A DNA stretch of 64,000 nt from Ornithinibacter aureus. GTDB lineage: Bacteria; Actinomycetota; Actinomycetes; Actinomycetales; Dermatophilaceae. Positions 61,776-64,000 of this stretch are shown in pieces. The notes under the pieces were generated by a model. The model did not search any database, was not told the DNA's origin, and saw only the letters and a list, made by a program, of their open reading frames with translations. The position numbers were made by a program, and so were the translations under genes. The stretch's first letter is position 1. Each line of letters begins with the position of its first letter. The stretch covers positions 2,857,623 through 2,921,622 of the forward strand of contig NZ_VMSB01000001.1 in assembly GCF_009858245.1 (NCBI RefSeq), read 5' to 3'.

Positions 61776-64000
61776 GTGAAGGCCGAACAGTCGAGCAGCG
61801 AGACAACTTCCACACCAAAGCATCCGGCGCCGACCCGAATGGCCGGCTCCACTGGTGGTGTAGCAGACAAGCTAGGGAACAGATACGAGTTGGCCTGGGC
61901 CATCCGTCACGCTCTGCTCTGCATCCAGGACGAGCGTCGTAGTCTCACACTCGAAGAGATCGACCCTGAGCTGGCTGACGGCTCGGAGTTCACCTACGTC
62001 AACGAGCACGGCGAGATCTCGGTGACCCAGGTGAAGCGCCAGAACAACATCACCGATCACTGGACGATCGCAGCCCTCCGAGGTCGCGGAGTCCTAGCGG
62101 CAGCTGCTCGCCACGTTGCCGCTGGGCGTAATTTCCACTTCAGTTCTATGACTCCGAGCGGGGCGCTTCGCGTCTTGGCTGCCCTGTCACGGCAATCGGC
62201 GGACGAACAACAGTTCGTTGCTCATCTGCTCACGCGCGAGTTGAGGCCAACCTTCGATGAGCTAACCGCGGCGAATGTCTTCGGAGGCTCTGAGTCTGCC
62301 TGGCAGACCCTGCGCGGTATGTGGATCGAGATTGAAGTTGAAGAGCAGTTGGTCATGACCAACGCCATGCTCGCCGAAGTTAGCTTGGAGGGAGCGACTG
62401 GCGAACTCGTGGCAATTGCTATAGGTGCAGTGCTGCTCGACAACCTGCGCACGCGTATGACGCGACGCGAGTTGCTCGACGCTCTCGCTCGCGACGGCAT
62501 CAAACCGCGCGACTCCCTGGCACGGCGAACGTCTCATGAGCAGGTGGTCGCTACGACCCAGAGCTGGCGCGGCACGATCGAGCGCGAACTGCTCTCGCCG
62601 TCGATCGAAAGGCAGGAGGCTGCAGACCTCGTCGACCTCATGGCTACGACCCGCCTTGCCCTTGTCGTTGGGGCTGGCGGTGGTGGAAAGAGTTCGGTTC
62701 TCTACCAGGCGGCGGGCGAGTTCGAGGCACAGGGCGCTGAGGTGCTGGCCTTCCGACTCGACCGTCGTGGCGCCTTCAGTTCGACCATCGAACTGGGCAT
62801 CCAGCTTGGCCTCCCAACCTCGCCGGTCGCGGCGCTGCGACTGGCGGCAGACGGCCGCGAAGCCTTCCTGATCATCGACCAACTCGACGCCGTGTCGCTA
62901 GCTTCCGGGCGCCTCTCGGAGCGCTACGACGTCATTGCCGATCTCATTCAAGAAGCGACGGCGGTTGACGGGGTGTACGTAATCTTGGCCTGCCGACTGT
63001 TCGACGTCGAGAACGATCATCGCATCCGCAAACTTGATGCGCGAAACGATGTCGAGCGACTGACCGTGGAGCCGCTACCTGTTGAATCAGTGGCGGACGC
63101 TGTATCAGCCATGGGTCTCGATCCGGACTTGCTCACTGCTCCGCAACGAGCATTGCTCAGGTCACCGCTCAACCTCGTCCTACTGGAGACGATCGCGAGC
63201 CAGCCAGGTGCCCTGAACTTCACTTCCCGAGGCTCCCTCTTCGAAGCCTTCTGGCAGCGCAAAGAACAGACCTCTGAGGAGCGACGCCCCGGTACGTTGT
63301 TCAACGACGTGTTGGCCCGTATCGCCAACACTGCGAGCGACAACCAGACGTTGTCCGTCCCCGTCGAGATCCTCGGTCCTGGCGACTTCACTAAACATGC
63401 GCGTGTCCTTGCTTCCGAGCAGGTCATCGCGATCGAGGACGACCGGGTCTCCTTTTTCCACGAGACGTTCTTCGACTTCACATTCGCCCGCCAGTGGCTG
63501 TCACGACAGCAGTCGATGGTCGAATTCCTCAGTGCTCAGGAGCAGGAACTATTCCGGCGCGCGCAGGTACGGCAGATCCTTGAGCTTCTCCGTGAGCGGG
63601 ATCCGGATCGGTTCCGCTCGGAGATCGAGGCGGTCCTAAGCAGCGCAGATGTTCGGTTTCACATCAAGGAGACGGTGGTCGCCGTCTTCGCGAACGTCAG
63701 TGATGCGAAGCTCGAGGATGTCGAACTTGTGCTGCACCTTGCCGAGACGGAATCCACGCTCACGAAACAGCTGTGGCTGCAGCTCGCACGCCCTACCTGG
63801 TTCGGAGCGTTCTACGCTCATGGCGACCTGGAAGGGTGGCTCGACAGCGAAGACGCCGCACTACGCGATCGGTGCGTCAACTGGATGGGCAACGCTGGCG
63901 CCAAGTATGGCGCTGAGGTGGCTGGCCTCTTGACGGCGCGGAACCAGTCACCCGACTACGTGACGTGGCTCCGTTGGGTGACGCAGCGCGTCGACCTGCA
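61776..64000 (+). CDS. STAND-type NTPase with N-terminal PD-(D/E)XK (Cap4/DUF4297-like) nuclease domain, partial (Avs-like defence protein)
   Basis: An open frame of more than 740 codons, cut by the window end. Residues about 28-150 fit a Cap4/DUF4297-type nuclease: a helix with GNRYELAWAI, an acidic strand around GSEFTYV (E71) and the catalytic VTQVKRQ (K87). Walker A GAGGGGKSS is at 299-307 and Walker B FLIIDQLD ends at D368-D371. A STAND-like winged-helix end FFHETFFDFTFA follows at 560-571, then helical repeats begin (LRERDPDRF, WLQLARPTW) that would form the sensor. The GTG at 61776 has GAAGGGA 6-12 nt upstream. Antiviral STAND proteins oligomerise on sensing a phage protein and degrade DNA. 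The placement behind an integrase supports a defence role; the trigger is unknown. Confidence 0.8.
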   Translation, partial: MKAEQSSSETTSTPKHPAPTRMAGSTGGVADKLGNRYELAWAIRHALLCIQDERRSLTLEEIDPELADGSEFTYVNEHGEISVTQVKRQNNITDHWTIAALRGRGVLAAAARHVAAGRNFHFSSMTPSGALRVLAALSRQSADEQQFVAHLLTRELRPTFDELTAANVFGGSESAWQTLRGMWIEIEVEEQLVMTNAMLAEVSLEGATGELVAIAIGAVLLDNLRTRMTRRELLDALARDGIKPRDSLARRTSHEQVVATTQSWRGTIERELLSPSIERQEAADLVDLMATTRLALVVGAGGGGKSSVLYQAAGEFEAQGAEVLAFRLDRRGAFSSTIELGIQLGLPTSPVAALRLAADGREAFLIIDQLDAVSLASGRLSERYDVIADLIQEATAVDGVYVILACRLFDVENDHRIRKLDARNDVERLTVEPLPVESVADAVSAMGLDPDLLTAPQRALLRSPLNLVLLETIASQPGALNFTSRGSLFEAFWQRKEQTSEERRPGTLFNDVLARIANTASDNQTLSVPVEILGPGDFTKHARVLASEQVIAIEDDRVSFFHETFFDFTFARQWLSRQQSMVEFLSAQEQELFRRAQVRQILELLRERDPDRFRSEIEAVLSSADVRFHIKETVVAVFANVSDAKLEDVELVLHLAETESTLTKQLWLQLARPTWFGAFYAHGDLEGWLDSEDAALRDRCVNWMGNAGAKYGAEVAGLLTARNQSPDYVTWLRWVTQRVDL

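Larger units (their letters stand above)
60271..64000 (+). mobile_element. Integrative element inserted at tRNA-Thr (left part)
   Basis: It begins at the 3' end of tRNA-Thr, has a tyrosine integrase facing inwards and then a large defence-type gene. Codon use in that gene shifts to more A/T-ending codons and the backbone octamer GGATGCCG disappears after the integrase (one copy at 60555). The right end is outside the window. Confidence 0.65.

Overview
The window is a piece of a high-GC actinobacterial chromosome. Support comes from genes restricted to or typical of Actinomycetota: mycothiol genes (mshA, mshD, mscR), an orphan GlnR-type regulator, CarD, SenX3-RegX3, an HbhA-like surface protein and DUF2516, DUF4032, DUF4190 and DUF4395 proteins. 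Many genes also have a -10 hexamer placed 6-8 nt before an ATG or GTG, which suggests leaderless transcripts. Gene content and a very frequent octamer GGATGCCG suggest a Micrococcales/Intrasporangiaceae-like organism, but that assignment is only a guess.

Layout. (1) 1-5860 is accessory DNA that ends against a tRNA-Lys gene: two VOC-fold genes, fragments of IS256- and IS110-type transposases, an AraC-type regulator whose last codons are replaced by an apparently intact IS3-family element, and the 3' part of a large serine recombinase cut by that element. (2) 5861-60125 is core chromosome. It includes a Ser/Thr kinase, a YihY protein, DUF47 plus a Pit phosphate transporter, a damaged arsenic-type cluster, pstSCAB, glnR-mshD-ppk1-mutT1, envelope and redox genes (LCP protein, nitrobindin, DsrE, YgfZ), an XRE-HbhA pair, mshA-gpmA, ppk2, phoU/senX3-regX3, carD-ispD-ispF, mscR with a metallo-hydrolase, cysS-rlmB, a DUF4032 kinase-like gene, an MsmK-type ATPase with a divergent LacI regulator, a second Ser/Thr kinase and a ThrE-type exporter. 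(3) 60198-64000 holds tRNA-Thr, a tyrosine integrase just after it, and a large open gene running off the window. That gene has a PD-(D/E)XK (Cap4/DUF4297-like) N-terminus followed by a STAND-type NTPase, the architecture of antiviral Avs-like proteins.

The dominant physiological theme is phosphate. The window carries high-affinity uptake (PstSCAB), low-affinity uptake (Pit with a PhoU-like partner), the sensor kinase/regulator SenX3-RegX3 with PhoU, and both polyphosphate kinase families. Probable RegX3/PHO boxes (GTTCAC units spaced by 11 bp) lie upstream of pstS and between phoU and senX3. A second theme is mycothiol: MshA starts and MshD finishes its synthesis, and MscR with its metallo-hydrolase partner uses it in formaldehyde detoxification.

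Several reading frames are broken (the IS110 transposase, an arsenic-type thioredoxin, an arsM-like methyltransferase and a DUF559 gene). The single-base differences in the arsenic cluster could be real mutations or sequence errors.
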